Numbered from the stretch's first letter, positions 16,488-26,764 are shown. The stretch: DNA of 64,000 nucleotides from Winogradskyella sp. MH6 (GCF_022810765.1 NZ_CP094494.1:2728001-2792000); one strand, 5' to 3'. Numbers and translations: made by a program. The notes: generated by a model not told the origin, from the letters alone.

Positions 16488-19400
16488 TTAATTATCGGAT
16501 TTGTATCCTTTAGGACGTTTCCAACGCACTGGAGCTTTTGGTTCTGGTTTTAGTTCAAACTCATTACCGTTTAGAAGTCTCATCGCTTCCTGTACGGCAC
16601 GTTCTAATTGTGGGTCGTTTCCTTTTGAAGTTTCTTTAGGATGTTGAATGACTTCAATATCTGGAGCCACGCCTTCGCCTTCAACAGCCCATTCACCATT
16701 AACATCATAGAAGCCACCACGCGGTGCGACCATACGACCACCATCAATAAAGCGAGGTGTATCCCAAGTTCCTACAAGGCCTCCCCAAGTTCTGGTACCA
16801 ATTAATGGACCAATATTTTTCATTTTGAACATGTATGGTAGTAAATCACCACCAGAACCAGCACGCTCGTTAATGAGCATTACTTTTGGTCCCCAAATAC
16901 CAGCAATAGGTGTAGTCCAAGGACGTTTGTCACCGGCTTTACTGTTGAAATAGCCAAACAATTCGCGAGACATGATGTCTATCATATAGTCCGCTGCTGA
17001 GCCACCGCCATTATTACGTTCGTCTATTACCACACCTTTTTTGTCTTGTTGTGAGAAGTAATACCTGTTGAACGACGTAAAGCCTCCACCACCTGTGTTT
17101 GGTACATAGACATAGGCAAGCTTGCCGTTAGATAGTTCGTCAACTTTTCTTCGGTTGCTTTCTATCCACTCAATGCTTCTTAAACCTCTTTCGTTACTAA
17201 CAGGTTTTACCAAAACGGTTTTAGCATCCGTCATGCTAGGTTTGGCATTTACTGTCATGCTGATTTCTCTACCAGCTGTTTGCTCTAATAATTTGTAAGG
17301 GTTTGTATTGCTATCTAGTGGTATTCCGTTTATGGCTAGTATATAATCCCCTTCATTAACCTCTATACCTGGTTTTGCCAGTGGTGCATTAATGTTAGGG
17401 TTCCAACGTTCACCAGTATAGATTTTAGTAATCTTATAGTTGCCATTAACCTTTTCTATATCACAACCTAACAAGCCAACAGGCACACGATCTACATCAG
17501 GGAAATCGCCACCAGAGACGTAAGAGTGACCCACTGCAACTTCACCACTCATAATGTCAACGACGTAGTTTAGGTCGGTTCTGTGGCGTACATGGTCTAT
17601 CCACGGTGCATACCATTTGTACACTTCATCCCAAGGCGCACCATGCACATTATCTACATATAGGAAGTCTCTCATGTAGCGCCAGCCTTCTTTAAAGATT
17701 TGGTGTGCTTCTGCCTTAGGGTCTAATTTTATTTTGATATCAATCTTTAGATTGTCTTTTCCGGGTTTTGGTGGAGCTTCAGAGCCCGTTAAAACCCAAG
17801 CTCCATTTTGAGATAATAGTATAGACTTTCTATCTTCTGATGCTACCATTTGAGAAACACCATCTGCAAAGTCTGTTGCTTTCTCTTTTTCAACGTCATA
17901 GGAATGCACCTTTAGTCCTCTTGCATTAGGAATTGCCTCTGCAACAAACACTTTATGCTTTGGGCCTTTTAGCAATGCCACATAATTTCTTGCAGGTAGG
18001 TCTAGTGCTACCGCTCGGTCGAAAATTCCTTCTTCGTCTATAGTTACTGTAATAGCATCCGATGATTTTTTATCGTCTTTTTTGTCATCCTTTTTATCAT
18101 CTTTCTTGTCGTCGTTCTCTTTCTTTTTTACGTCTTCCATATCATTTTTAGGAAGGTTGGGTGCTTTATCATCTTTACTAAGTACTACAGCATATAAGCT
18201 TCTGGTAAGGTTGGCTGCAGGGTCGTAATTACTCATATCTAACCATCCACTTTGTAGTCCGTAGTTGGTGCTTGCCAAAGTGTATAGATATTTACCCGAA
18301 GCATCCCAAACTGGAGTTATGGCGTCTGCAATAGGATCTGTAATTTGGATGATTTTTTTAGTATCTATATTGTAAGCAAAAATGGCTTTAAAGTGACTAT
18401 CTTGTTGTTTTGCATAGGCAATCCATTTACTGTCTGGTGACCAAACCGGATTCATAGAACGATTAGGGTGTGCGTATCTATCAGTATCTACTTTTTTGGT
18501 CTTTTTAGTTTCTAGATTTAATATCCAGATGTTGTAATGTGTGTCTGTGTAGGCAATGTATTTTCCGTCTGGAGACCAATCTGGTTGAAAGTAGAATGTT
18601 GGGTTAGGTAGGGAAATCGCTTCTGCATTTTGACCGTTTTGGTCAGCTAACATTAATTGGTATTCCCCACTTTTATCTGAAAACCAAGCAATTTTATCAC
18701 CTTTTGGTGACCATATAGGACTGCGATCTGCAACACCTGGTGAGTTGGTGAGGTTTATCCAAGTTCCATTTTCTTTTGGCACTGTAAAGATTTCTCCACG
18801 ATGTTCAAAGATGGCACGTTTTCCAGTTGGTGAAACATTAGGGTTTATTAATTGTCTTGCAGACACATCATCCCATTTTGTTCTGTAGAAATTGAGATCT
18901 GCTTTGACTTCAATATTTAACTGTGATGTTTTTGAAGTCTTTGGGTTATATACATGAAGATATCCACCTTGTTCATATACAATTTTGTTATCACTGGCAT
19001 CCAAACTTTTCACATCAAACTTTTTATGAAAGGTGATTTGTTTTTCTTCTTTACTTGAAGGGTTAAAAGCCCAGATATTCATGGTATAATCGCGCTCAGA
19101 CATAAAATATACCCAACCATTTAACCAAACAGGGTCTAAATGACGCTCTTTAGTAGGTTGCGATGTTCTTACTAAGTCTTTGGTTTTTAAATCTACAACC
19201 CAAATAGGCATTGCTTGTCCGCCACGATAGTTTCTCCATTCGGCATCCCAACCTGTGATTGGTGTGTATGCGACATGCTTTCCATCAGGAGACATTTCAC
19301 CATAAGCCGCTCTCGGAATATCTAAAGCTTCAGGTAAGCCTCCATCAGCAGACACTGTGAAGAATTTGTTAGTCATGGTTGGTTGGGCTTCTCTACCAGA

Positions 19401-19760
19401 GCGAAATAGTACTTTGCCATCTGGTGTCCATCCTTGTACAAAATCACCATCAGGATGATAGGTGAGACGTTTAGGCTCTCCACCTTCTGAAGGCATTACA
19501 TAAACATCGACATTACCATCGTATTGTGCCGTAAAGGCAATCATTTTGCCATCGTTAGAAAAGTGAGGGTTGGACTCGTAGCCTTCATCACTGGTTAATC
19601 TAATGGCAGTACCACCTTTGGTAGATGCTTTCCATAAGTCGTTAGCATACACAAAGACGACATCATCTCCTTGAAGTGTGGGTTGTCTTAAAAGTTGTGT
19701 GCCTTGAGAAAATGAGAATAATGAAATGCAGAGTGCTGCAAGAGCCATGTAATTTTTCAT
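16488..19760 (-). CDS. tricorn-like S41 family serine protease
   Basis: A 1090-residue exported protease with a signal peptide (MKNYMALAALCISLFSFSQG). Residues about 25-530 contain repeated blades such as WSPDGKYIAYTD and WSPDSKWIAYAKQ, the WD40/TolB-like propellers of tricorn protease. A very charged linker with DDKKDDKKDDKK follows (about 550-575). A PDZ-like segment (PGIEVNEGDYILAINGIPLD) begins near residue 790. The S41 core has NERAGSGGDLLPYMF with the candidate nucleophile Ser969, and a His near 745 in GHSYVSGGDF. In tricorn the equivalent residues are close to the same numbers. Role: degrading oligopeptides in the periplasm or at the surface. Same strand as ggt upstream, 86 bases apart. 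Confidence 0.93.
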   Translation of the reverse strand: MKNYMALAALCISLFSFSQGTQLLRQPTLQGDDVVFVYANDLWKASTKGGTAIRLTSDEGYESNPHFSNDGKMIAFTAQYDGNVDVYVMPSEGGEPKRLTYHPDGDFVQGWTPDGKVLFRSGREAQPTMTNKFFTVSADGGLPEALDIPRAAYGEMSPDGKHVAYTPITGWDAEWRNYRGGQAMPIWVVDLKTKDLVRTSQPTKERHLDPVWLNGWVYFMSERDYTMNIWAFNPSSKEEKQITFHKKFDVKSLDASDNKIVYEQGGYLHVYNPKTSKTSQLNIEVKADLNFYRTKWDDVSARQLINPNVSPTGKRAIFEHRGEIFTVPKENGTWINLTNSPGVADRSPIWSPKGDKIAWFSDKSGEYQLMLADQNGQNAEAISLPNPTFYFQPDWSPDGKYIAYTDTHYNIWILNLETKKTKKVDTDRYAHPNRSMNPVWSPDSKWIAYAKQQDSHFKAIFAYNIDTKKIIQITDPIADAITPVWDASGKYLYTLASTNYGLQSGWLDMSNYDPAANLTRSLYAVVLSKDDKAPNLPKNDMEDVKKKENDDKKDDKKDDKKDDKKSSDAITVTIDEEGIFDRAVALDLPARNYVALLKGPKHKVFVAEAIPNARGLKVHSYDVEKEKATDFADGVSQMVASEDRKSILLSQNGAWVLTGSEAPPKPGKDNLKIDIKIKLDPKAEAHQIFKEGWRYMRDFLYVDNVHGAPWDEVYKWYAPWIDHVRHRTDLNYVVDIMSGEVAVGHSYVSGGDFPDVDRVPVGLLGCDIEKVNGNYKITKIYTGERWNPNINAPLAKPGIEVNEGDYILAINGIPLDSNTNPYKLLEQTAGREISMTVNAKPSMTDAKTVLVKPVSNERGLRSIEWIESNRRKVDELSNGKLAYVYVPNTGGGGFTSFNRYYFSQQDKKGVVIDERNNGGGSAADYMIDIMSRELFGYFNSKAGDKRPWTTPIAGIWGPKVMLINERAGSGGDLLPYMFKMKNIGPLIGTRTWGGLVGTWDTPRFIDGGRMVAPRGGFYDVNGEWAVEGEGVAPDIEVIQHPKETSKGNDPQLERAVQEAMRLLNGNEFELKPEPKAPVRWKRPKGYKSDN

Positions 19761-19846
19761 GCTTGGTTGATTTTATGAGGTAGGTTAATTTTGGCTTGGT
19801 GAAGCTAAAGATACAATATCGTACAGTTGTATTTTTTAAAACAATG

Positions 19847-21550
19847 TTAAAACCCAACAGCAGTATCGTCACCTCTATGATCTGCACCACCTTCTAAAGC
19901 GCCATCATCTAGAACTAAGATAGCATCTACTTTACCAATTACAGGTGAGCGTTTTAAGTTGATGGAGTATCCTAAGGCTTCTAATGCTTTTATAAGGTCT
20001 ATATTAAAACTATTAGGTTCCATTCTAATTTCATCTGGTAACCACTGATGATGAAAACGTGGTGCATCAACAGCACTTTGCATAGAAAATCCAAACTCAT
20101 GGACATTAATAATGGTCTGTAATACTGAAGTAATAATGGTTGATCCGCCAGGTGTGCCTAAAGTCATGTAAAGTTCTTCTTCTTTTTCTACAATGGTTGG
20201 TGTCATAGCACTCAGCATGCGTTTTTCTGGTGCGATGCTATTGGCTTCGGCACCAATAAGGCCATAATAGTTTGGTACACCTGGTTTACTGCTAAAGTCG
20301 TCCATTTCATTGTTAAGGAAGAAGCCTAACTCTTCTGCATACAATTTAGAACCATAAGCACCATTTAGTGTTGTAGTAACCGCTATAGCATTACCAAACT
20401 GATCTACAATAGAGTAGTGGGTAGTTTCATCGCTTTCATAACCGACAATATAGCCATGCGATAAGGTATCTGAAGGTGTTGGCTCTTTGAACGAGAAATT
20501 AGCCATTCTACCTTCAAGGTACACATCGCTTAATAAAGTTTCCGTTGGAATATCTACAAAATCTGGATCACCTAGATAATAGCTTCGGTCTGCATAGGCA
20601 TGTTTTTCTGCTTCGACCATTACCTGAATAGTTTTTAAGGAGTTGTGACCGTAATCATTTAAATCAAAAGGCTCTATCATTTTCATGATTTGCCCTAGGC
20701 ATATTCCTCCAGATGAAGGAGGAGACATGGATGTTATGGTTAAATCGTCGTACTCAAAAGATACAGGGTTTCGCCATTTGGCTTCGTATTTTTCTAAATC
20801 TTCAAGCGTTATGATGCTACCTTCAGCTTCTAAAAAAGACACCAGCATTTTTGCAGTTTCACCTTTATAAAATTCATTACGACCATGCTCTGAAATGCGT
20901 TGTAATGTATTTGCTAAAGCTAAGTTCTTTATAGTGTCTCCTGCTTTAATCGTCTTATTGAAAAGAATTTGTTTGTTGTTTACTGCAGAAAAAATACTGT
21001 CGTATTCAGAAAACCGTTTTGCTTGTTTATTGGTGACTACAAAACCATTTTGTGCTAATTCAATAACAGGTTGTAAAACGGTTTTAACATCAAGTTTGCC
21101 AAATCTACGTTGGGCTTCAAAAATTCCAGCAATAGTTCCAGGTACACCAACAGCCATGCTACCCACTGTACAGAGGTTTTTAATGACGTTACCTTCTTCA
21201 TCGAGATACATGTCTTTATAGGCTGCTAAAGGTGCTTTTTCTCTATAATCTAAAGCACCTTTGGTGCCATCGGCTAGTCTGTACACCAAAAATCCGCCAC
21301 CACCAAGATTACCGGCATACGGATAGGTTACGGCTAGTGCCATTTCGGTTGCCATCATGGCATCGAAAGCATTACCACCTAGTTTTAATATTTTAACACC
21401 TATTTCTGAAGCTTCTTTTCTGGCACTTACGACCATTGCTTTTTGGGCAATAGTTCCTTTTTTTTCTTTTTGAGCTTTGTTTATGCTGGTCTCTTGTTTA
21501 CAACCAACGAGGCAGAAAAAGAATATTAAGATGATTATTTGGTTCTTCAT
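19847..21550 (-). CDS. ggt: gamma-glutamyltransferase, lipoprotein
   Basis: A 567-residue enzyme that cleaves the gamma-glutamyl bond of glutathione and related compounds and transfers the group to water or an amino acid. The N-terminus (MKNQIIILIFFFCLVGCKQE) is a lipoprotein signal with Cys17 as the lipidated residue. The family signature DETTHYSIVDQFGNAIAVTT contains the processing and nucleophile Thr at about 376. This is where the precursor self-cleaves into large and small subunits. Further conserved features are GGGGFLVYR near 85, SPPSSGGICLGQ near 280 and LGTPGGSTIITSV near 470. It overlaps the acpH stop by four bases, so both are probably co-transcribed. Confidence 0.95.
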   Translation of the reverse strand: MKNQIIILIFFFCLVGCKQETSINKAQKEKKGTIAQKAMVVSARKEASEIGVKILKLGGNAFDAMMATEMALAVTYPYAGNLGGGGFLVYRLADGTKGALDYREKAPLAAYKDMYLDEEGNVIKNLCTVGSMAVGVPGTIAGIFEAQRRFGKLDVKTVLQPVIELAQNGFVVTNKQAKRFSEYDSIFSAVNNKQILFNKTIKAGDTIKNLALANTLQRISEHGRNEFYKGETAKMLVSFLEAEGSIITLEDLEKYEAKWRNPVSFEYDDLTITSMSPPSSGGICLGQIMKMIEPFDLNDYGHNSLKTIQVMVEAEKHAYADRSYYLGDPDFVDIPTETLLSDVYLEGRMANFSFKEPTPSDTLSHGYIVGYESDETTHYSIVDQFGNAIAVTTTLNGAYGSKLYAEELGFFLNNEMDDFSSKPGVPNYYGLIGAEANSIAPEKRMLSAMTPTIVEKEEELYMTLGTPGGSTIITSVLQTIINVHEFGFSMQSAVDAPRFHHQWLPDEIRMEPNSFNIDLIKALEALGYSINLKRSPVIGKVDAILVLDDGALEGGADHRGDDTAVGF

Positions 21551-22149
21551 ATTTTAAACTGCTTTTCGATGTCGTTTCTCTTTGTGCTGGCAAATGATTG
21601 AAGCTCTTTAAAGAACGCTGTAAATTCTTCCTCAAACTCTGTGTAAAATTCTTTTAGTTCATTTGTGGCTTCGTTCATTTTAGATTTGCCTTTTGTACGG
21701 TTGTTCATTCCGTTAAGCACAAGTTGAATACCATCTACAGTAGCATAACTTAATAGCCAATTGCCTTCTATCATAATTGGTGTTAGGTGTTTAAAGCGCT
21801 TGGGTAAGATTTCAAAATTCTTATTTAGAGTATTGTAGAACTCATCTACATAGTTTGCCAAAGGGATGTTTGAATATTCTTTCCAGTTCTTTGCTAAAAA
21901 ATGATCATAAATAATATCTACAATAACTCCGCTGTAATGGCTATAATTTTTATGAAGGCGCTTAGTGCTTTGTCTAAAAATAGGATGCGCATCTGTGAAG
22001 GTATCAATGGCTCTATGCAATAGGATACCTGCCTGAACTTTTTCAGGATAGATTTTGTAGTTATGTCCTCTTATACCATCTGCAACAAAATTGCCGATGG
22101 TTAAGAGCTCGTCATCTCCAGATAGATAAATGTGGGCTAGAAAATTCAT
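21547..22149 (-). CDS. acpH: acyl carrier protein phosphodiesterase (DUF479)
   Basis: A 200-residue protein starting MNFLAHIYLSGDDELLTIGN, the classic opening of the AcpH family (HD-like fold). AcpH removes the phosphopantetheine arm from holo-ACP. FVADGIRG, LLHRAIDTFTDAHPIF and VDIIYDHFLAKNW supply the conserved Asp and His metal ligands. A start 10 codons upstream at 22179 would give MLLRIRKFEP before the family start, so 22149 is preferred. The stop overlaps the ggt start (ATGA). Divergent from glmM. Confidence 0.88.
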   Translation of the reverse strand: MNFLAHIYLSGDDELLTIGNFVADGIRGHNYKIYPEKVQAGILLHRAIDTFTDAHPIFRQSTKRLHKNYSHYSGVIVDIIYDHFLAKNWKEYSNIPLANYVDEFYNTLNKNFEILPKRFKHLTPIMIEGNWLLSYATVDGIQLVLNGMNNRTKGKSKMNEATNELKEFYTEFEEEFTAFFKELQSFASTKRNDIEKQFKI

Positions 22150-22215
22150 AGGCTCGAATTTACGAATTCGTAATAACAAAATTCAAAAATCATTTCTAAA
22201 GCGTCTCTAAGATAT

Positions 22216-22223
22216 TATATTTG
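22216..22223 (+). promoter_or_regulatory. Bacteroidota -7 promoter element for glmM
   Basis: TATATTTG matches TAnnTTTG exactly and ends 17 bases before the ATG at 22241. No clear TTTG -33 box is visible upstream. Confidence 0.55.
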
Positions 22224-22240
22224 CTCAAAATCAAAAATCT

Positions 22241-23629
22241 ATGACTTTAATTAAATCTATATCAGGCATTCGTGGAACTATTGGCGGAGCTGTTGAGGAC
22301 AATTTAACACCAATTGATGCTGTAAAATTTGCAGCCGCTTATGGTACTTGGCTAAAGCAACAACGTAATAAGGACAACTACAGAGTTGTTGTTGGTAGAG
22401 ATGCACGTATTTCTGGTGAAATGATTCAGAGTTTAGTGATGAATACCTTAGTTGGTATGGGAATCCATGTTATAGATTTAGGCTTATCTACAACGCCAAC
22501 TGTAGAGGTTGCTGTACCAATGGAGCACGCAGATGGTGGTATAATTTTAACTGCAAGTCATAACCCAAAACAATGGAATGCTTTAAAGTTATTGAATCAT
22601 AAAGGTGAATTTTTAAATGGAGTAGAAGGCAAGAAGATTCTTGATATAGCAGCCTCTAACGCTATGACATTTGCTGAGGTTGATGACCTTGGAAAGATTA
22701 CTAAAAATGATGCCTATATCGACTTACACATTGATGAGGTTTTAGATTTACCATTAGTCAATAAAGAGGCTATTGAAGCTGCTAATTTTAAAGTTGTAGT
22801 CGATGGTGTTAATTCTACAGGAGGTATTGCTATTCCATTATTATTAGAGCGTTTAGGAGTTGAAGCTGTGAAATTGTATTGCGAGCCAACAGGTCATTTT
22901 CCACATAATCCAGAGCCTTTAAAAGAGCATTTAGGTGATTTAGCAAAAGCTGTGGTAAAAGAGCATGCCGATTTTGGTATTGTTGTAGATCCTGATGTAG
23001 ATCGTTTGGCGTTTATGGATGAAAAAGGGGAGATGTTTGGCGAGGAATATACTTTGGTAGCATGTGCGGATTATGTGTTGAGTAAGAATCCTGGAAATAC
23101 TGTTAGTAATATGAGTTCTACACGAGCCTTACGCGATGTTACCGAAAAGTATGGTGGCATGTATGAAGCCAGTGCTGTAGGTGAGGTGAATGTGGTAGAA
23201 TTAATGAAGAAAAACAACGTTGTCATTGGTGGTGAAGGTAATGGTGGAATTATTTATCCAGAGTTACACTACGGACGTGATGCTCTTGTTGGCGTGGCCT
23301 TATTTTTGAGCCTTTTAGCAGAAAAGAAACTATCTGTAAGTGCTTTGAGAGCTACATACCCTAATTACTTTATGAGTAAAAAGAAAATTCAGTTGACACC
23401 GCAATTAGATGTCGATGCAATTTTGAGTACTATGGAAGCTAACTATAGTCACGAAACCTTAACAACCATTGATGGAGTTAAGATAGATTTTTCAGATAGT
23501 TGGGTACACTTAAGAAAGAGTAATACAGAGCCTATAATTCGTATTTATACAGAAGCGCAATCACAAGAAGCGGCAGATGATTTAGCAGATCGTTTTATTG
23601 CTGAAATTAAAGCAGTCGCTAATATTTAG
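22241..23629 (+). CDS. glmM: phosphoglucosamine mutase
   Basis: A 462-residue member of the alpha-D-phosphohexomutase family. Most likely it makes glucosamine-1-phosphate from glucosamine-6-phosphate for peptidoglycan and LPS precursors. Visible motifs are ISGIRGTIGG at the start, the phosphoserine loop TASHNP (Ser near 106), the metal-binding loop DPDVDRL near 249, the sugar loop GEGNGGIIYPELHYGRD, and the C-terminal phosphate loop RKSNTEPIIRIYTEA. The archaeal-like opening is common in Bacteroidota, so phosphomannomutase activity is a weaker alternative. It may be co-transcribed with the aminotransferase 11 bases downstream. Confidence 0.9.
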   Translation: MTLIKSISGIRGTIGGAVEDNLTPIDAVKFAAAYGTWLKQQRNKDNYRVVVGRDARISGEMIQSLVMNTLVGMGIHVIDLGLSTTPTVEVAVPMEHADGGIILTASHNPKQWNALKLLNHKGEFLNGVEGKKILDIAASNAMTFAEVDDLGKITKNDAYIDLHIDEVLDLPLVNKEAIEAANFKVVVDGVNSTGGIAIPLLLERLGVEAVKLYCEPTGHFPHNPEPLKEHLGDLAKAVVKEHADFGIVVDPDVDRLAFMDEKGEMFGEEYTLVACADYVLSKNPGNTVSNMSSTRALRDVTEKYGGMYEASAVGEVNVVELMKKNNVVIGGEGNGGIIYPELHYGRDALVGVALFLSLLAEKKLSVSALRATYPNYFMSKKKIQLTPQLDVDAILSTMEANYSHETLTTIDGVKIDFSDSWVHLRKSNTEPIIRIYTEAQSQEAADDLADRFIAEIKAVANI

Positions 23630-23640
23630 TATCTTTAATT

Positions 23641-25146
23641 ATGATTTCTGAAGCTACAACACAAAACTCTACAACTCTTGAAGCTTATTTTGAGCAATTC
23701 AGGAAACATATTGTTGGTCAAGATCAAACCTTTGTTTCGCCATTTGGAGAACAAAAAATAATCTATACAGACTGGACCGCTTCAGGGCGTTTGTACAGAC
23801 CTATTGAAGAAAAACTACTTAACGAGTTTGGACCTTTTGTTGCCAACACACATACAGAAACTACAGTGTCTGGCACAGCAATGACAAAAGCCTATCATAA
23901 GGCTAAACACATTATAAAAGACCATGTTAATGCCAACGATGATGATGTGTTGATTGTTACAGGTAATGGTATGACAGGTGTTGTGAATAAGTTTCAGCGT
24001 ATCTTGGGATTAAAAATTCCTGAAAACCTAAGAGATTATACAGTGGTTCCCGATGAAATGCGACCAGTTGTTTTTATTTCGCATATGGAACACCACTCTA
24101 ACCAAACCTCTTGGTTAGAAACCATTGCGAAGGTGGAGGTCGTTCCACCAGACGATAATGGTTTATTCTGTTTAAAAAATCTTGAAGCATTATTAGAACA
24201 GTATAAAGACAGAACATTAAAAATTTGCTCTATTGTTGGAGGATCTAATGTTACAGGTATACAGACACCATATCATAACGTTGCTAAATTGATGCACCAA
24301 CATGGTGGTGTCTGTTTTGTAGATTTTGCATGTTCAGCACCATACGTAGATATAAATATGCATCCAGAGGATGAGGAAGAACAACTCGATGCTATATTTT
24401 TCTCACCACATAAATTTTTAGGCGGACCAGGTACTTCAGGTGTGTTGGTTTTCAATAAGAAATTATACCATAATATGGTGCCAGATTGTCCTGGTGGAGG
24501 TACCGTAAGTTGGACAAATCCTTGGGGAGAACATAAATATATTGATAATATTGAGGATAGAGAAGATGGTGGTACACCAGGATTTCTTCAAACTATAAAA
24601 ACAGCTTTGTCTATAAAATTGAAGGAGCAAATGGGAGTTACCAATATCCTTGGACGCGAGCACGAACTTGTAGATACTATTTTTAAGAAACTTCAGCCAG
24701 TTTCTAATATCAATATTCTTGCAGGTCAGCATCAAGACCGTTTGGGAGTTATTTCGTTTTATATTGATGATTTACATTATAATCTTGGGGTGAAGTTATT
24801 AAATGATAGATTTGGAATTCAAACACGTGGTGGCTGCAGTTGTGCAGGTACGTATGGGCATTTTTTATTACATGTAGACCAACAAACGTCGAAAGAACTT
24901 ACAAACGAAATATCTATTGGAGATTTGGTGCGTAAACCAGGTTGGATACGCATGTCTATTCATCCTACAACAACCAATGCTGAGATGGATTATGTTTGTG
25001 AGAGCATTATTGCTTTAGCCAATAATCACAAGGATTGGGCAAAAGATTATGAATATTCAAAATGTAATAATGAATTTATCCATAAGTCTTTAATTGAAAA
25101 ACCATCAAGCGACGTCAATGTAGATGGTTGGTTTAATTTAGATTAA
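23641..25146 (+). CDS. class V-fold PLP-dependent aminotransferase
   Basis: A 501-residue enzyme of fold type I resembling cysteine desulfurases and selenocysteine lyases. It has IYTDWTASGRLYRP near the start, HMEHHSNQTSWLE, the PLP-contacting Asp region VCFVDFACSAPYV, and the Schiff-base Lys in FFSPHKFLGGPGTSG. A Cys-containing loop TRGGCSCAGTYGHFLLH stands where cysteine desulfurases hold the active-site Cys. The chain is about 100 residues longer than IscS. Substrate is not clear; sulfur transfer or an amino-acid lyase reaction is possible. Probably in the glmM transcription unit. Confidence 0.85.
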   Translation: MISEATTQNSTTLEAYFEQFRKHIVGQDQTFVSPFGEQKIIYTDWTASGRLYRPIEEKLLNEFGPFVANTHTETTVSGTAMTKAYHKAKHIIKDHVNANDDDVLIVTGNGMTGVVNKFQRILGLKIPENLRDYTVVPDEMRPVVFISHMEHHSNQTSWLETIAKVEVVPPDDNGLFCLKNLEALLEQYKDRTLKICSIVGGSNVTGIQTPYHNVAKLMHQHGGVCFVDFACSAPYVDINMHPEDEEEQLDAIFFSPHKFLGGPGTSGVLVFNKKLYHNMVPDCPGGGTVSWTNPWGEHKYIDNIEDREDGGTPGFLQTIKTALSIKLKEQMGVTNILGREHELVDTIFKKLQPVSNINILAGQHQDRLGVISFYIDDLHYNLGVKLLNDRFGIQTRGGCSCAGTYGHFLLHVDQQTSKELTNEISIGDLVRKPGWIRMSIHPTTTNAEMDYVCESIIALANNHKDWAKDYEYSKCNNEFIHKSLIEKPSSDVNVDGWFNLD

Positions 25147-25152
25147 TCCTAT

Positions 25153-26043
25153 TTACTGAAATTGAGCAGGAACTTTGTTTCTGTGTTTCCAGCGTTTGTG
25201 TGTCCAGAGATAATATTGAGGAGCTTCTAAGATTTGTTCTTCAACCAACTTAAAAAACAAGTCTGTAATTTCATAGTCTTTATAATCATTTGGATTTTCG
25301 GTAATGGTCTTAAATGTAGTTTCGTAATAACCACGTTTAATACGTTTTACACCAAAAAAGACTACAGCCATATCCAGTTTTTTGGCTAAGGTTTCTGCAC
25401 CTGTGTACATTGGTACTTTTATGCCCATAAATTCATTCCAATGAAATGCCTTTGTGGCTTTTGGAGATTGGTCTGAGACAAATCCGTTGATAGTAAGTTC
25501 TCCTTTCTTTTTTTCTTTAGCTAGTACTTCAAAGGTTTCTTTTGTAGTAATTAAATGCGAGTTGTATTTAGCACGTATTCGTTTTACAAGTCTATCAAAA
25601 TGTTTATTAGCTAATCGTTTGTATACAGCATAACCTTTGTACTTAATGTAGGTTTGTAGAATAAAGATCCATTCCCAACTGCCATAATGAGCACACATAA
25701 GTATAATGCTTCTTTGCTTTTCTTCTAGCTTGTGAAGTTCTTCAATATTAGTAAACTTGAAACGTTTTTTCATTTCCCCCTCAGAAATGGTTAAAGACTT
25801 AATCGCTTCAACTATCATATCGCACAAATGATGATAAAATTGACTGGTAATGGTAGCAATTTCCTTTTCAGACTTATCAGGAAATACCAGACGTAAGTTC
25901 TCTTTTACAGTAGACTTTCTATATCCGAAAATTTTGAAAAGGAAGATGTATAATACATCAGAAAGACCATAGAGTAGTCTAAACGGCAAAATAGAAATTA
26001 ACCAAAGAATAGGATAAATGAGAATATAGGCAATAAGTTGCAT
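25153..26043 (-). CDS. lysophospholipid/lipid A acyltransferase family protein
   Basis: A 296-residue LpxL/HtrB-like protein. A hydrophobic N-terminus (LIAYILIYPILWLISILPFRLLYGL) anchors it in the inner membrane. The H-x4-E acyltransferase motif is HYGSWE (about 118-123). KGELTINGFVSDQSPKATKAF and VPMYTGAETLAKKLDMAVVF match the later family blocks, and the C-terminus YLWTHKRWKHR is also typical. It should add a secondary acyl chain to lipid A or a related lipid, such as an ornithine or sulfono lipid. Its single-gene unit converges with the aminotransferase. Confidence 0.88.
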   Translation of the reverse strand: MQLIAYILIYPILWLISILPFRLLYGLSDVLYIFLFKIFGYRKSTVKENLRLVFPDKSEKEIATITSQFYHHLCDMIVEAIKSLTISEGEMKKRFKFTNIEELHKLEEKQRSIILMCAHYGSWEWIFILQTYIKYKGYAVYKRLANKHFDRLVKRIRAKYNSHLITTKETFEVLAKEKKKGELTINGFVSDQSPKATKAFHWNEFMGIKVPMYTGAETLAKKLDMAVVFFGVKRIKRGYYETTFKTITENPNDYKDYEITDLFFKLVEEQILEAPQYYLWTHKRWKHRNKVPAQFQ

Positions 26044-26078
26044 GAAAGTATGTTAGTTTTGCAACAGCAAATATATGC

Positions 26079-26086
26079 TATATTTG
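26079..26086 (+). promoter_or_regulatory. Bacteroidota -7 promoter element for the rhomboid gene
   Basis: TATATTTG, a perfect TAnnTTTG, 19 bases before the ATG at 26106. A TTTG at 26058-26061 is a possible -33 box (17-base spacing). Confidence 0.55.
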
Positions 26087-26105
26087 ATTTATAAGATTAG
26101 AGTTT

Positions 26106-26759
26106 ATGTACAATTTAGATCCTGTTACAATTGCAATTATTGCAGCCAATGTTATTATATCATTGAAAGGTTTTGATGACCGATTGTTTTTTGAAAAGTA
26201 TAAATTCAATGTAGGAGGTATAAAGCGAGGCGAACAAATACGTATGTTTAGTTCAGGGTTTTTGCATGTAGACACAGCCCATTTGTTGTTTAATATGATT
26301 ACGCTTTACTTTTTTGCAAGTAATGTTATAGGGGCTCTAGGAACCTATAATTTTTTAATCATTTATTTTGCGAGCTTGGTTTTTGGAAATTTGCTGTCCC
26401 TTTATTTTCATAAGGAAGAGTTTTGGTATTCTGCTGTTGGAGCCAGTGGAGCTGTAACAGGTGTACTCTATTCAGCTATTTTATTAGATCCAGGAATGAG
26501 TTTATACATGTACTTTATTCCTATACCAATACCAGGTTATGTGTTTGGTATTGGGTATTTGTTATATTCCATTTATGGTATGAAAAACAGAATTGGAAAT
26601 ATAGGACACGATGCCCATTTTGGAGGAGCGGTAGGAGGTTATGCCATAACTTTGATTTTAATGCCAAGTTTGTTCAAAACCGATTTAGGACATATTGGTT
26701 TGTTGGCTATTCCTATTATTATACTTTTTGTACTGTATAAAACAGGGAAATTGCATTAA
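26106..26759 (+). CDS. rhomboid family intramembrane serine protease
   Basis: A 217-residue polytopic membrane protein with about six transmembrane helices. The catalytic dyad is visible: Ser114 in AVGASGAVTG (GxSG motif) and His171 in HDAHFGGAVGG. FLHVDTAHLLFNM is the L1-loop and second-helix His-Asn region of the family. It cleaves single-pass membrane proteins within the bilayer; targets are unknown. It is followed by a strong bidirectional terminator. Confidence 0.92.
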   Translation: MYNLDPVTIAIIAANVIISLKGFDDRLFFEKYKFNVGGIKRGEQIRMFSSGFLHVDTAHLLFNMITLYFFASNVIGALGTYNFLIIYFASLVFGNLLSLYFHKEEFWYSAVGASGAVTGVLYSAILLDPGMSLYMYFIPIPIPGYVFGIGYLLYSIYGMKNRIGNIGHDAHFGGAVGGYAITLILMPSLFKTDLGHIGLLAIPIIILFVLYKTGKLH

Positions 26760-26764
26760 AAAGA

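Noticed and set aside
26423..26740. Cys/Trp-rich frame overlapping the rhomboid gene
   Set aside because: It is a different-frame shadow of the rhomboid gene, which has full catalytic motifs.
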